Shown here: positions 10,396-19,106 of the stretch, in pieces | Layout of the letters: each line of letters starts with the position of its first letter | How positions within the stretch are numbered: the stretch's first letter is position 1 | NCBI GenBank assembly: GCA_030066355.1 | Contig: JASJBU010000005.1 | Span: 1 to 45,070 of the forward strand | DNA length: 45,070 bases | Source of the DNA: Gammaproteobacteria bacterium | GTDB lineage: Bacteria; Pseudomonadota; Gammaproteobacteria; Chromatiales; Chromatiaceae | Direction of reading: 5' to 3' | Notes under the pieces: model-generated | Told to the model about the DNA's origin: nothing | Databases searched by the model: none | The model's input: the letters and a program-made list of their open reading frames with translations, nothing else | Translations under genes and position numbers: made by a program

Positions 10396-13073
10396 GGCAG
10401 TTCGATACGATAGATACCCGAGTGGCTTTCAGTCGGCTCGGTCTCGAATAGCGCGTCAACCCGCACATAGAGACGTCCGTTCCAATAGAATGGTAATCGC
10501 CACTGGGTGGCCTGTCCGATATGCTCGAACAGAGGATTCTGAAAATGACTGTCCCTGGCGATCAACAGACGATATCCCCAGGCACCCTCGACCCGACTCC
10601 AGTGAAAATCCATCCAGCCAGGTCCGAACAGGGGCCTGCCTAGGACCGGTACCGCTCGCGACTTTCTGTTGACCGGTAACTCATACATACCTGTCACTCC
10701 CTCCCGTCCGTAGGAATCAAGGCCGCGTATCGATAGCTGGTAGATACCAGGTTGAAGATTCTCTAGGGTAAGAGCAGCACCCTTCGTGGAATAGACTTCA
10801 ACGTCACCTCCACCAACCAAACCGAGTCGGGTGATGTAGCTCACAGCACCTTCCAGGACAGGCCATTGTAAGCTTACCGACCCCGCTTCGGCGGTACTGG
10901 GGAGCTGTGACAGATCAGGTGCCTCCAAGCGAGGCGGCAGCATGTGTAGACTATGCGAGCCAGCCGCCCCCGTTCGGCCATGGGCGTCAATGCCACTCAC
11001 CGACAGCTGGTATTCAGCCGGAGCTAGGTTCTCCAATGTAAAGCTCGGATCTTGAGAGCGGTGTTGCTTTAAAACAGCATCCGTTTCGCCGGTTAGAGAC
11101 AATCTAATACTGTAACTGTCTGCCCCTTCCAGTGTGGGCCATTGCAGGGTCACCGGACCGGGTTCGACTGCCGCCGGCAGGGACGTCAGGTCGGGGGCAG
11201 CCAACCTCGGCGGGTAGACGCGCAGGGTGTGCGCGCCAGTCGCACCCTCCCGGTCGTATACGTCGATGGCGCGGACCCCAAGTTGGTATGCCCCGGACGG
11301 CATATCTTCCAGGGTATAGGCCGGGTCGTCTGTCTCGCCTTCCAAAATCTTATTGTCATTATCTCCTGCTTGGAGCCTGATTCGGTAGCTCACCGCGTTG
11401 TCCAGTGCGGGCCATTGCAGGGTCACCGGACCGGGTTCGACCGCCGCCGGCAGGGACGTCAGGTCGGGGGCAGGCAACCTCGGCGGGTAGACGCGCAGGG
11501 CGTGCGCGCCACTCGCACCCTTACGGTTGTAGGCGTCGATGGCACGGACCCCAAGTTGGTATGCCCCGGACGGGATATCTTCCAGGGTATAGGCCGGGTC
11601 CTCTGTCTCTCCTTCCAAAATCTTATTGTCATTATCTCCTGCTTGGAGCCTGATCCGGTAGCTCACCGCGTTGTCCAGTGCGGGCCATTGCAGGGTCACC
11701 GGACCGGGTTCGACTGCCGTCGGCAGGGACGTCAGGTCGGGGGCAGCCAACCTCGGCGGGTAGACGCGCAAGGTGTGCGCGCCACTCGCACCCTCCCGGT
11801 CGTAGGCGTCGATGGCGCGGACCCCAAGTTGGTATGCCCCGGACGGCATATCTTCCAGGGTATAGGCCGGGTCCTCTGTCTCGCCCTCCAGTATGACCGC
11901 ATCCGTCTCCCCCGCGGCATGGAGCCTGATTCGGTAGCTCACCGCGTTGTCCAGTGCGGGCCATTGCAGGGTCACCGGACCGGGTTCGACCGCCGTCGGC
12001 AGGGACGACAAATCAGGCTCAACCAGTAGAGGCCGCATGTTCACCCGGAGTTTGTGCCGGGCCGTCAGGCCTTCCAGTCCCAGCTCATCTATGCCTCGTA
12101 AAGTCAGTTGGTAATCACCCGGCTGTAGAATCTCCATTGTTTGAGAGGTCATGTCTGTCAGGAGATCATAAATCACCAAACCTCCTTGATCCGTCTCGAG
12201 CAGTTTGATTCTGTAGCTTTTTGCCTCTGCCAAGGGCGGCCAGTTAAATTCCACTGAACCAGAGTCAACTTCGCCAGGGAGCGCGGATAAGTCCGGGGCG
12301 GGAAGTAATTTAGTGGGGGCTGCCGGAGGCTTACCGGGTTCGATCAAGGTGCCGAATCCGGCCGTCACCGAGATCGTCTCTCCCTCGGCGGCTACCGCTA
12401 CACCTCCCTCTGTGACCTCGTTGCGAGTCAATCCGCTTGGCGCTTCCACACCGATACGGAAGTCGGTACCCCGCACCATGGTCACAGCGGCGGGGGTATG
12501 GATTTCATAACGGGAGGCTTCCCCTTGCAGGGGTTTGACCCGGCTCTCAACCCGGCCCCGCTTCACCCTGAGGCGGGTATCGATCATGCCCGTATCGCCA
12601 AAGGCCGACAGGGTATCAAGGGTAATCTCACTCTGCGCCCCCAACAGCAGGCGTGAGCCATCGGCAAATCTGATGGACACTACGGCATCAGGCCCGGTTA
12701 CAATCCTATCACCGATCTGCAGTCTATCACTGACCCCAGGCAAGATCGGTTCCTGGTTTGCCATCCGGTAGAGACTCACCTCACCACGTAAAAAAACAAT
12801 CTCGGCTGCGGCTGGAGACTGCAGCAGCCAATCCAGTGGTATGCGGATCTCAGTCCCGATTGGAATCTGCCGATCCTCTTCGATTTCATTGTGCGCCTGC
12901 AGTTGTGCGGGGGTGATTTCCGGTATGAGATAGCGCGCACTGATGGCTGATAAAGTCTCTCCGGGACGGATTCGATAAACCCAGTCTTCAGCCTGTGAGA
13001 AGACCGGCATGATCAATAGTGTCAGCAGGGCAAATACCTGAAGACGGAGATAACACTTAACTGTGCTAGGCAT
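10386..13073 (-). CDS. Secreted LysM - FecR domain protein with ~7 FN3-like repeats
   Basis: Signal peptide MPSTVKCYLRLQVFALLTLLIMPVFSQA, LysM (YRIRPGETLSAISARYL), FecR core (GDRIVTGPDAVVSIRFADGSRLLLG...VRGTDFRIGV), then ~91-aa repeats (APDLTSLP.AVEPGPVTLQWPALDNAVSYRIRL...). Stop overlaps the start of the CHASE2 kinase. Confidence 0.9.
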   Translation of the reverse strand: MPSTVKCYLRLQVFALLTLLIMPVFSQAEDWVYRIRPGETLSAISARYLIPEITPAQLQAHNEIEEDRQIPIGTEIRIPLDWLLQSPAAAEIVFLRGEVSLYRMANQEPILPGVSDRLQIGDRIVTGPDAVVSIRFADGSRLLLGAQSEITLDTLSAFGDTGMIDTRLRVKRGRVESRVKPLQGEASRYEIHTPAAVTMVRGTDFRIGVEAPSGLTRNEVTEGGVAVAAEGETISVTAGFGTLIEPGKPPAAPTKLLPAPDLSALPGEVDSGSVEFNWPPLAEAKSYRIKLLETDQGGLVIYDLLTDMTSQTMEILQPGDYQLTLRGIDELGLEGLTARHKLRVNMRPLLVEPDLSSLPTAVEPGPVTLQWPALDNAVSYRIRLHAAGETDAVILEGETEDPAYTLEDMPSGAYQLGVRAIDAYDREGASGAHTLRVYPPRLAAPDLTSLPTAVEPGPVTLQWPALDNAVSYRIRLQAGDNDNKILEGETEDPAYTLEDIPSGAYQLGVRAIDAYNRKGASGAHALRVYPPRLPAPDLTSLPAAVEPGPVTLQWPALDNAVSYRIRLQAGDNDNKILEGETDDPAYTLEDMPSGAYQLGVRAIDVYDREGATGAHTLRVYPPRLAAPDLTSLPAAVEPGPVTLQWPTLEGADSYSIRLSLTGETDAVLKQHRSQDPSFTLENLAPAEYQLSVSGIDAHGRTGAAGSHSLHMLPPRLEAPDLSQLPSTAEAGSVSLQWPVLEGAVSYITRLGLVGGGDVEVYSTKGAALTLENLQPGIYQLSIRGLDSYGREGVTGMYELPVNRKSRAVPVLGRPLFGPGWMDFHWSRVEGAWGYRLLIARDSHFQNPLFEHIGQATQWRLPFYWNGRLYVRVDALFETEPTESHSGIYRIELPWR
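11136..12010 (-). repeat. Near-identical in-frame tandem repeats (~273-276 bp) inside the FecR-domain gene
   Basis: The string gggccattgcagggtcaccggaccgggttcgac recurs at about 11136, 11409, 11682 and 11958 (spacing 273, 273, 276 bp), with high identity between. Confidence 0.93.
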
Positions 13074-13102
13074 AATCCCAACCAGACGCAATGGCCCCCA
13101 GT

Positions 13103-13795
13103 CTAGAGATCGGGTAGTTGTTCCAGTCGGTAGCCTTGATGATAGACAGCCTTCAACCGCCAACCATTTTCTGGCACCAGGCCCAGTTTACGTCGAAGCC
13201 GGCTGATATGAGTATCCACCGTACGCGTCACCAGCTCCGGCCCGAATCCCCAGATCGTCTCGAGGAGATGATCCCGGGATAGCAGACGACCCACGTTACT
13301 CAGCAACATCCAGGCCAGTTGGAACTCTTTTTCCGTCGTTTCCACCAATTGGCCTGCCCAAAAAATCTGTTTTGTCTCTTTGTCCAGTCTAAACTCACTG
13401 ATTTCAAGGATATCCTTGCGCAGATTACGCCCTGCATGGCGTCTTGCAAGGGCCTTCACGCGGGCCAGGGTGACTTCTTTGGAAACCGGTTTAGCCAGAT
13501 AATCATCAGCCCCTTTTTCCAATGCCTCGACGATATCCGCTTCGCTATCCCGATGGGTGATAAAAAAAACCGGGGTATCCAACTCTAATTCGTTTCGGAT
13601 CCAGGTCAGCAATTCGATACCGGATGACTTCGGCAACTCCCAGTCCATGATCAGCAGATCGTAACTCTCCTGACGCAAGGTCTTTATAAATGAGTCCGAA
13701 TTATCGAATGCATGGCAGATATGATCGTCAGCTTCCAACCACTCTTTCAGCACACTCGATTGCACCAGGTCGTCTTCTAAACAGGCGATACGCAT
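13103..13795 (-). CDS. OmpR/PhoB-family response regulator
   Basis: 230 aa; receiver domain (MRIACLEDDLVQ, DLLIMDWELP, DDYLAKPVS) and winged-helix C-terminus (LETIWGFGPELVTRTVDTHISRLRRKLGL). Confidence 0.93.
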   Translation of the reverse strand: MRIACLEDDLVQSSVLKEWLEADDHICHAFDNSDSFIKTLRQESYDLLIMDWELPKSSGIELLTWIRNELELDTPVFFITHRDSEADIVEALEKGADDYLAKPVSKEVTLARVKALARRHAGRNLRKDILEISEFRLDKETKQIFWAGQLVETTEKEFQLAWMLLSNVGRLLSRDHLLETIWGFGPELVTRTVDTHISRLRRKLGLVPENGWRLKAVYHQGYRLEQLPDL

Positions 13796-13835
13796 TTGTC
13801 ATTACCCAATCTCGCGCTTGAGTGAAACCGCAAAT

Positions 13836-13877
13836 AAAAAGGCAGCGACACTGCAAGTGGTGTCGCTGCCAATTTTT
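13836..13877 (-). terminator. Bidirectional-looking intrinsic terminator downstream of the OmpA-like gene
   Basis: Stem ggcagcgacac (13841-13851) / gtgtcgctgcc (13860-13870), with a T-run on both strands. Confidence 0.85.
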
Positions 13878-13894
13878 TCAATTGCAGCAGGTCA

Positions 13895-14779
13895 TTACTT
13901 CACCTGAAGCTCAACCCGACGGTTGCTCGCTCTACCTTCCGAGGTACTGTTATCCGCAATCGGCTGAGATTCACCCATGCCCTTGGAAGAGAGAGAACCA
14001 CTCTCCACACCCTGGCTCACCAGATAGTCGGCCACCGCCTGGGCGCGTTTCTCGGAAAGGGTCTGGTTATATGCGGCAGATCCGGAAGAGTCAGTATGCC
14101 CGATGACCTGAATGCCGCTGATATCCGCTCGAGACTTAAGGGAGCTCGCCACTCCGTCCAGAATGACCATGGATTCAGTAGTGAGCTGGTTGCTGTTCAG
14201 CTCGAAATTGACATTCCTCAGGATGATCTGACTGGCGCATCCCTTTGTATCCACCTTTGCACCAGCCGGTGTGCCGGGACACTGATCCTTATAGTCGGCC
14301 ACTCCATCGCCGTCAGAATCCAGCGCACAACCATTGGCATCGACCTTGGCTCCGGCAGGGGTTCCAGGACACTTATCCTTGGCATCGACCACGCCATCAC
14401 CGTCACTGTCCAAAGCGCATCCATCCGCATCGACCTTGGTCCCTTTCGGGGTGCCCGGGCATTTGTCTTTGTCATCGGTGACACCGTCGCCATCGGAATC
14501 CAACGCACAACCATCGGCATCAACCTTGGTACCTTCAGGCGTGTCCGGACATTTGTCGCTGGGATCTGCCACTCCATCACCATCAGCATCACCAAAGCAG
14601 GTTGGATCTATCGGGAACCCGGGATCTCGATAACTGGTGGTCCAGCATTCTCCATACCCAGTACGAACCACACTGCCCGGATCCGTGCCTTCATGTAGAA
14701 AGCCCTTCTCTGCAACTGCAGGTGCAGCCAGCACCATGGGTACCATTACCATCGCAAGTTTCTTCAATTGAGTCTGCAT
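13895..14779 (-). CDS. OmpA-family outer membrane protein with thrombospondin type-3-like calcium-binding repeats
   Basis: Signal peptide MQTQLKKLAMVMVPMVLAAPAVA; repeats DSDGDGVxDxKDKCPGTPxGxKVDAxGCAL (30 aa); OmpA C-terminus (IQVIGHTDSSGSAAYNQTLSEKRAQAVADYLVSQGV...NRRVELQVK). Confidence 0.93.
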   Translation of the reverse strand: MQTQLKKLAMVMVPMVLAAPAVAEKGFLHEGTDPGSVVRTGYGECWTTSYRDPGFPIDPTCFGDADGDGVADPSDKCPDTPEGTKVDADGCALDSDGDGVTDDKDKCPGTPKGTKVDADGCALDSDGDGVVDAKDKCPGTPAGAKVDANGCALDSDGDGVADYKDQCPGTPAGAKVDTKGCASQIILRNVNFELNSNQLTTESMVILDGVASSLKSRADISGIQVIGHTDSSGSAAYNQTLSEKRAQAVADYLVSQGVESGSLSSKGMGESQPIADNSTSEGRASNRRVELQVK

Positions 14780-14872
14780 TCCGACCTCCAGATTGATGTT
14801 TGCAAACAAAATCTTCATTTATCCGCCTCTCACCCATTCATTATGGGAGCACTGATTGACTATGCACCTTTG

Positions 14873-15691
14873 TTAAGCAGCATTTTCCTTAAATAGGTGA
14901 ATATCCTGTTGCGGATAGGGAATACTAACACCTTCTTTGTCAAAAACGGCCTTGATCGCTTCCATCAAATCGGCACGAGTCGCCCAATAATCTCCGGTTT
15001 TGACCCAGGGCCGCACCGCAAAATCAACACTGCTCGCCCCCAGCTCCAGGAGCATTACATTGGGTGTAGGATCTTTCAGCACGGTCTCATTCGCCTCGAG
15101 GACACCCTTAATCAGGTCACGGGCCTTTTTGATGTCATCGTCATAGCCGATACCGATCACTAGATCGATACGTCGGGTATCCCGTGCCGAGTAGTTGACA
15201 ATGGTTCCGCCGTAGATTTGCGCATTTGGCATGGTCACTTCACGATTGTCACCGGTCTTCAATACTGTGTGGAAGATCCGAATCTCTTCCACCACTCCGG
15301 CTGTTCCACCAGCTTCAACGAAATCTCCCAACTTGAATGGACGGAAGATAATCAGCATCACACCCGCTGCAAAACTGGATAGCGAATCTTTCAATGCAAG
15401 GCCGACAGCCAAGCCTGCAGCACCCAAAATGGCCAGTGCTGATGTCGTATTGACGCCGAGTTGTTCCAAAGCGGCGAGCACAACGACTGCCAGCAGCGCG
15501 GCATAGGCGATGTTGCCGAGAAAGCTGACCAGCATCTGATCGACCTTGCTCTTGGTCATCACCTTTTCCAGAGCTCTGGACAAGAGGCGAGCAAGCCACT
15601 TACCGACTATGAATACCAGCAGCGCCAAAATGATTTTGGTGCCCCATGGGATCAGATAGGTGTTTAGGATCGTATCAAGGGATAATTCCAT
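14873..15691 (-). CDS. MscS-family small-conductance mechanosensitive channel
   Basis: 272 aa; TM3/beta-domain signature (ALAILGAAGLAVGLALKDSLSSFAAGVMLIIFRPFKLGDFVEAGGTAGVVEEI...MPNAQIYGGTIVNYS). Confidence 0.94.
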   Translation of the reverse strand: MELSLDTILNTYLIPWGTKIILALLVFIVGKWLARLLSRALEKVMTKSKVDQMLVSFLGNIAYAALLAVVVLAALEQLGVNTTSALAILGAAGLAVGLALKDSLSSFAAGVMLIIFRPFKLGDFVEAGGTAGVVEEIRIFHTVLKTGDNREVTMPNAQIYGGTIVNYSARDTRRIDLVIGIGYDDDIKKARDLIKGVLEANETVLKDPTPNVMLLELGASSVDFAVRPWVKTGDYWATRADLMEAIKAVFDKEGVSIPYPQQDIHLFKENAA

Positions 15692-15739
15692 TAAGCTCTC
15701 CTTCGAGTCGCTGATTGTTGTTGAATAAGGCTAGCGATT

Positions 15740-15985
15740 TCACAAGCCATGTTTGACAAAGCCTTTGGCAAACAGCGCTAGCATAGCGCTAATCATTGCT
15801 GCCACCAAACCACCAAAAAATCCACTCACCGGCATCCCCAATGCATAAAAGGCAAAACCGCCAAGCAAAGCGCCTATGACACCAACCAGCAGATCGATTA
15901 GCAAATCCCATCCTGCGCTGTTCGTAACCCGGCCAGCCAACCAACCTGCCATCAACCCGATAAAAAGAAAACCGAAGATGCTCAT
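15740..15985 (-). CDS. GlsB/YeaQ/YmgE-family small membrane protein
   Basis: 81 aa; MSIFGFLFIGLMAGWLAGRVTN...WDLLIDLLVGVIGALLGGFAF. Confidence 0.85.
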   Translation of the reverse strand: MSIFGFLFIGLMAGWLAGRVTNSAGWDLLIDLLVGVIGALLGGFAFYALGMPVSGFFGGLVAAMISAMLALFAKGFVKHGL

Positions 15986-16156
15986 TCGGTGGATACCTGT
16001 GATATTTGTTGCCTATAGGATAAGTGAATCTACGATGGTTGCAGAAGTCACGAGCTGTGAAGAATTGTGAACTGAGATAAGATAACGGTTCATTTCTCTC
16101 GTCTCTGATTCACTGTCACTCACAAGACGACATCAAATTATGAAGTGTGGATTCAC

Positions 16157-16471
16157 ATGTCCGTTCTCATAGAATTCAGTCTGTTCCCGCTCGACCGGGG
16201 TGAGAGCCTGAGTGCCGAAGTCGCTCAGATCGTGGAGTTGATCAGACAGAGTGGTTATGACTATAAACTGACTGCGATGGGCACTATCGTGGAAACGCCC
16301 GAGGTGAATCAAGCCTTGACACTGGTTGAACAATCATACTCGATTCTGGAGAAAAACGGCTGCAATCGGGTCTATGCATCCATCAAAATGGACATACGGA
16401 AGGGTCGGAACGGCCGATTGGCGCAGAAAATCCAATCTATCGAGGATAGAATCGGCGAGGTCAACCAATGA
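16157..16471 (+). CDS. MTH1187/YkoF-type thiamine-binding-like (DUF77) family protein
   Basis: MSVLIEFSLFPLDRGESLSAEVAQIVELIRQSGYDYKLTAMGTIVETP... characteristic of the family. Confidence 0.85.
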   Translation: MSVLIEFSLFPLDRGESLSAEVAQIVELIRQSGYDYKLTAMGTIVETPEVNQALTLVEQSYSILEKNGCNRVYASIKMDIRKGRNGRLAQKIQSIEDRIGEVNQ

Positions 16472-17178
16472 CACCGAGCAATCAACAAGACCGAGCCAAC
16501 ACACTAGTACAAGCCGCTCGCCGACTCTGGTTCGGGAGCTATCACGGTATACTCTCGACCCACGCCAAGGCAGTCCCCGATTATCCTTTCGGGTCTCTGG
16601 TCACGATGTGCCGGGATTACGACGGTTATGCCCTGTTGCTACTCTCACATTTGGCTCAGCATACCCAAAACCTACACGACAATCCCCACTGCTCGATTCT
16701 CACGGTGGAGCTTAACCCTGCAAACATACAACAATCCGCTCGCCTGTCCTGTTTGGCCAGAGCCGAGCCGCTGAAGGATATCTCAACGCCCCTTCTCCGG
16801 CGGTATTATCGTTATTTTCCGGATTCCCGGGAGTACTACGAAAATCTGAATTTCAGATTTTACAGGCTGATCCCTCAGCGTTTCTATTTTGTTGGTGGTT
16901 TTGGTGCGACTCGTTGGTTCGATCCGAGTCGGATGCTCGCCAATCCTGCATTCTCAGACGACGAAGAGAACAAATGGCTCGATGTACTGAAGTCATCTTC
17001 CCAGATTTTCGAGAGTAATACTCAAACGACATCTCCGATTGGCATAGATCCTTTAGGTCTGGATCTCATGCAGGGGGAGACAATTTCCAGAATTATGTTC
17101 GCCGAACCCGTTTCTACTCTTGAGCAGGTGCTTGAATCTCTGCGTCAGATCGGCCATGGCGGAACAAAAAACACCTGA
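16468..17178 (+). CDS. HugZ-like / pyridoxamine 5'-phosphate oxidase-fold protein
   Basis: 236 aa; AARRLWFGSYHGILSTHAKAVPDYPFGSLVTMCRDYDGYALLLLSHLAQHTQNLHDNPHCSIL; start overlaps the preceding stop (ATGA). Confidence 0.85.
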   Translation: MTPSNQQDRANTLVQAARRLWFGSYHGILSTHAKAVPDYPFGSLVTMCRDYDGYALLLLSHLAQHTQNLHDNPHCSILTVELNPANIQQSARLSCLARAEPLKDISTPLLRRYYRYFPDSREYYENLNFRFYRLIPQRFYFVGGFGATRWFDPSRMLANPAFSDDEENKWLDVLKSSSQIFESNTQTTSPIGIDPLGLDLMQGETISRIMFAEPVSTLEQVLESLRQIGHGGTKNT

Positions 17179-17313
17179 AGTTAGCCGCAAGATCCTATGT
17201 CCACGTGACTTATACCCGCACTAAAAATAGGGTAGAAATACCCAAGTATTTCGCATTAAGATTCCGTGCAAGAATTACCTACCATTTTACTAGGACATAT
17301 TAGGAGCAAGACC

Positions 17314-17613
17314 ATGACCGTAGAAATCCCTGAACGTGATGGTGACGGATATCTCACCGACATGAACCAATGGACCCCCGAAATAGCCAGAGCGATGGCG
17401 GCCGCGGATGACTTTGAACTGACAGACGAGCGCTGGGAGCATATCGAAAAGGCCCGTGAATATTACGAAGCCCATGCTGTAGTTCCACCCATCCGTAAGT
17501 TTTCCAAGTACATCGGGGCCGACAAAAAGGCCATGTTCGAGCTTTGGCTCACCGGTCCCATGAAGCCGATCACCAAATACGGTGGTCTGCCCAAGCCGAC
17601 CGGTTGCGTATAA
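17314..17613 (+). CDS. TusE/DsrC/DsvC-family sulfur-relay protein with a single C-terminal Cys
   Basis: MTVEIPERDGDGYLTDMNQWTPEIARAMAAADDFELTDERWEHIEKAREYYEAHAVVPPIRKFSKYIG...GLPKPTGCV; penultimate Cys conserved, no second Cys. Confidence 0.9.
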   Translation: MTVEIPERDGDGYLTDMNQWTPEIARAMAAADDFELTDERWEHIEKAREYYEAHAVVPPIRKFSKYIGADKKAMFELWLTGPMKPITKYGGLPKPTGCV

Positions 17614-17657
17614 CGCTCTCATCACTGAGTATCGCCACCGACCTGACGAGCATTTGA

Positions 17658-17700
17658 CAGGCCAGGGCCTAGATTTAGGACCTTGGCCTGTCTCGCTTTC
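17658..17700 (+). terminator. Possible terminator after the TusE/DsrC-like gene
   Basis: Imperfect inverted repeat caggccagggccta-gattt-aggaccttggcctg followed by a pyrimidine-rich tract. Confidence 0.5.
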
Positions 17701-17756
17701 CCCATCGTCACTGCTTCGGCTAACATACAGCCACCCACCCAGCAGAGACGACCCCC

Positions 17757-18956
17757 ATGACTCAACCAGCCATACTGGGCCCGCTCAACAATCTATACGA
17801 GATGCAGGCCCAGCTCCTGGAATCCGTTACGGACACGGATGCCTCGCGGCAATATCATGCAAAACTCGGCTCACTCAACTGGTACTACGGCACCGGGGTT
17901 TTTCTCGAGCTCTATTGGTTGCGAGAAGTGCTCGCTGGTGATGATGACCTGTCTGCACGGGTTAAGCACCTGTTCCAACCCGGTGCGCTTTCTCTGGCAG
18001 ACCAATGCAGTCAACTCCCCCCCAAAGATCATCTCTTAAACTGGGGAGCCGAGATTCGCGAGGAAAACCTTCTTAGATTGGCCAACCCCGGTCAGCTGCC
18101 GGACCATGAGCTGCTCAGGGCGGATCGCCTCCAATGGTTTCTTCTTCAGGAACAGGCGAAAATTTATGAAACTATGCTGCTTACCCTCAATCAGCGTAGC
18201 CTGCAGACTGACCGGCGTGACTACCAAGTAGAGAAACCACTGGTGCCCAGCCCTCCCGGTTGGGAGATCAAGGAACTCTCCCAGGGACACTATCGCATCG
18301 GCGCCCGCAATCAACCGGCGGCCTATGACAATGAATTACCACCACAGGCGGTACAACTCAGTAGTTTTCGCATCGCCCTGTCACCGGTCTCGAACAGCCA
18401 GTTTCTGGCATTCATGGAGGCTGGTGGCTATACAAATCCAGGTCTCTGGACCACAGAGGGACGTACCTGGCAGCAAGAACAGGATAAAAACCACCCGGAG
18501 TATTGGAGGCAGGACTCAACCGGTTACTGGTATGTCCTCGGTATCAACGGTCCAGTCGACCTGTCACCGGATGAACCTGTCTGTGGAATTAATCAGTACG
18601 AAGCCCAGGCCTATGCCGCCTGGGTCAACGCATTGGGAGACGAATTCGTCGGGGCGATCTTGCAACACGAATATCAATGGGAGGTTGCAGCCCGTAGCGG
18701 TGTCTTCAAGGATCTGGGCAGGGCCTGGGAGTGGTGTAGCAATAGCTTCCATGCCTACCCGGAATTTACTCCATTCCCGGATGAGCAGGTTTCTGCCATC
18801 CACTTCAATGGTGAGAATTCTGTATTGCGGGGAGGCAGCCTACACACTCAGCGCGTGTTGCGACGCCCCAGTTTGCGACACTGGGCTCAGGCACCAGACA
18901 GACTGCAACTCAGCGGGTTACGCTTGGTCTTTCCCCCGAAACACCAGTGGATTTAA
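17757..18956 (+). CDS. EgtB-like protein: DinB-like N-domain plus formylglycine-generating-enzyme (SUMF1)-type C-domain
   Basis: 399 aa; C-terminal GRAWEWCSNSFHAYPEFTPFPDE...VLRGGSLHTQRVLRRPSLRHWAQAPDRLQLSGLRLVFP; N-terminal DinB_2-like helices (LNWYYGTGVFLELYWLREVL). Confidence 0.85.
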   Translation: MTQPAILGPLNNLYEMQAQLLESVTDTDASRQYHAKLGSLNWYYGTGVFLELYWLREVLAGDDDLSARVKHLFQPGALSLADQCSQLPPKDHLLNWGAEIREENLLRLANPGQLPDHELLRADRLQWFLLQEQAKIYETMLLTLNQRSLQTDRRDYQVEKPLVPSPPGWEIKELSQGHYRIGARNQPAAYDNELPPQAVQLSSFRIALSPVSNSQFLAFMEAGGYTNPGLWTTEGRTWQQEQDKNHPEYWRQDSTGYWYVLGINGPVDLSPDEPVCGINQYEAQAYAAWVNALGDEFVGAILQHEYQWEVAARSGVFKDLGRAWEWCSNSFHAYPEFTPFPDEQVSAIHFNGENSVLRGGSLHTQRVLRRPSLRHWAQAPDRLQLSGLRLVFPPKHQWI

Positions 18957-19106
18957 CCCTGTTACTTTTTGGACTGTGATGCGCTGACCTATCCAGAATA
19001 GATAGACGGGATTGCACTTCACCAACCGGCTTGGATACTCCCCTCCACAACTTAAGTGATTAAAGATTTTGCCCCTGAGGCCCACAACCTGGTTAGGCGT
19101 AGAATG

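Noticed and set aside
11136-12010. Regularly spaced repeats resembling an array
   Set aside because: Period is ~273 bp and in frame with a protein-domain repeat; not CRISPR (no short repeats with unique spacers).
11142-12029. Plus-strand 295-aa repetitive ORF
   Set aside because: Antisense shadow of the repeated FN3-like units in the minus-strand FecR-domain gene; repetitiveness is inherited from the real CDS.
14096-14698. Plus-strand 200-aa ORF
   Set aside because: Antisense of the TSP3-like repeats in the OmpA-family gene.
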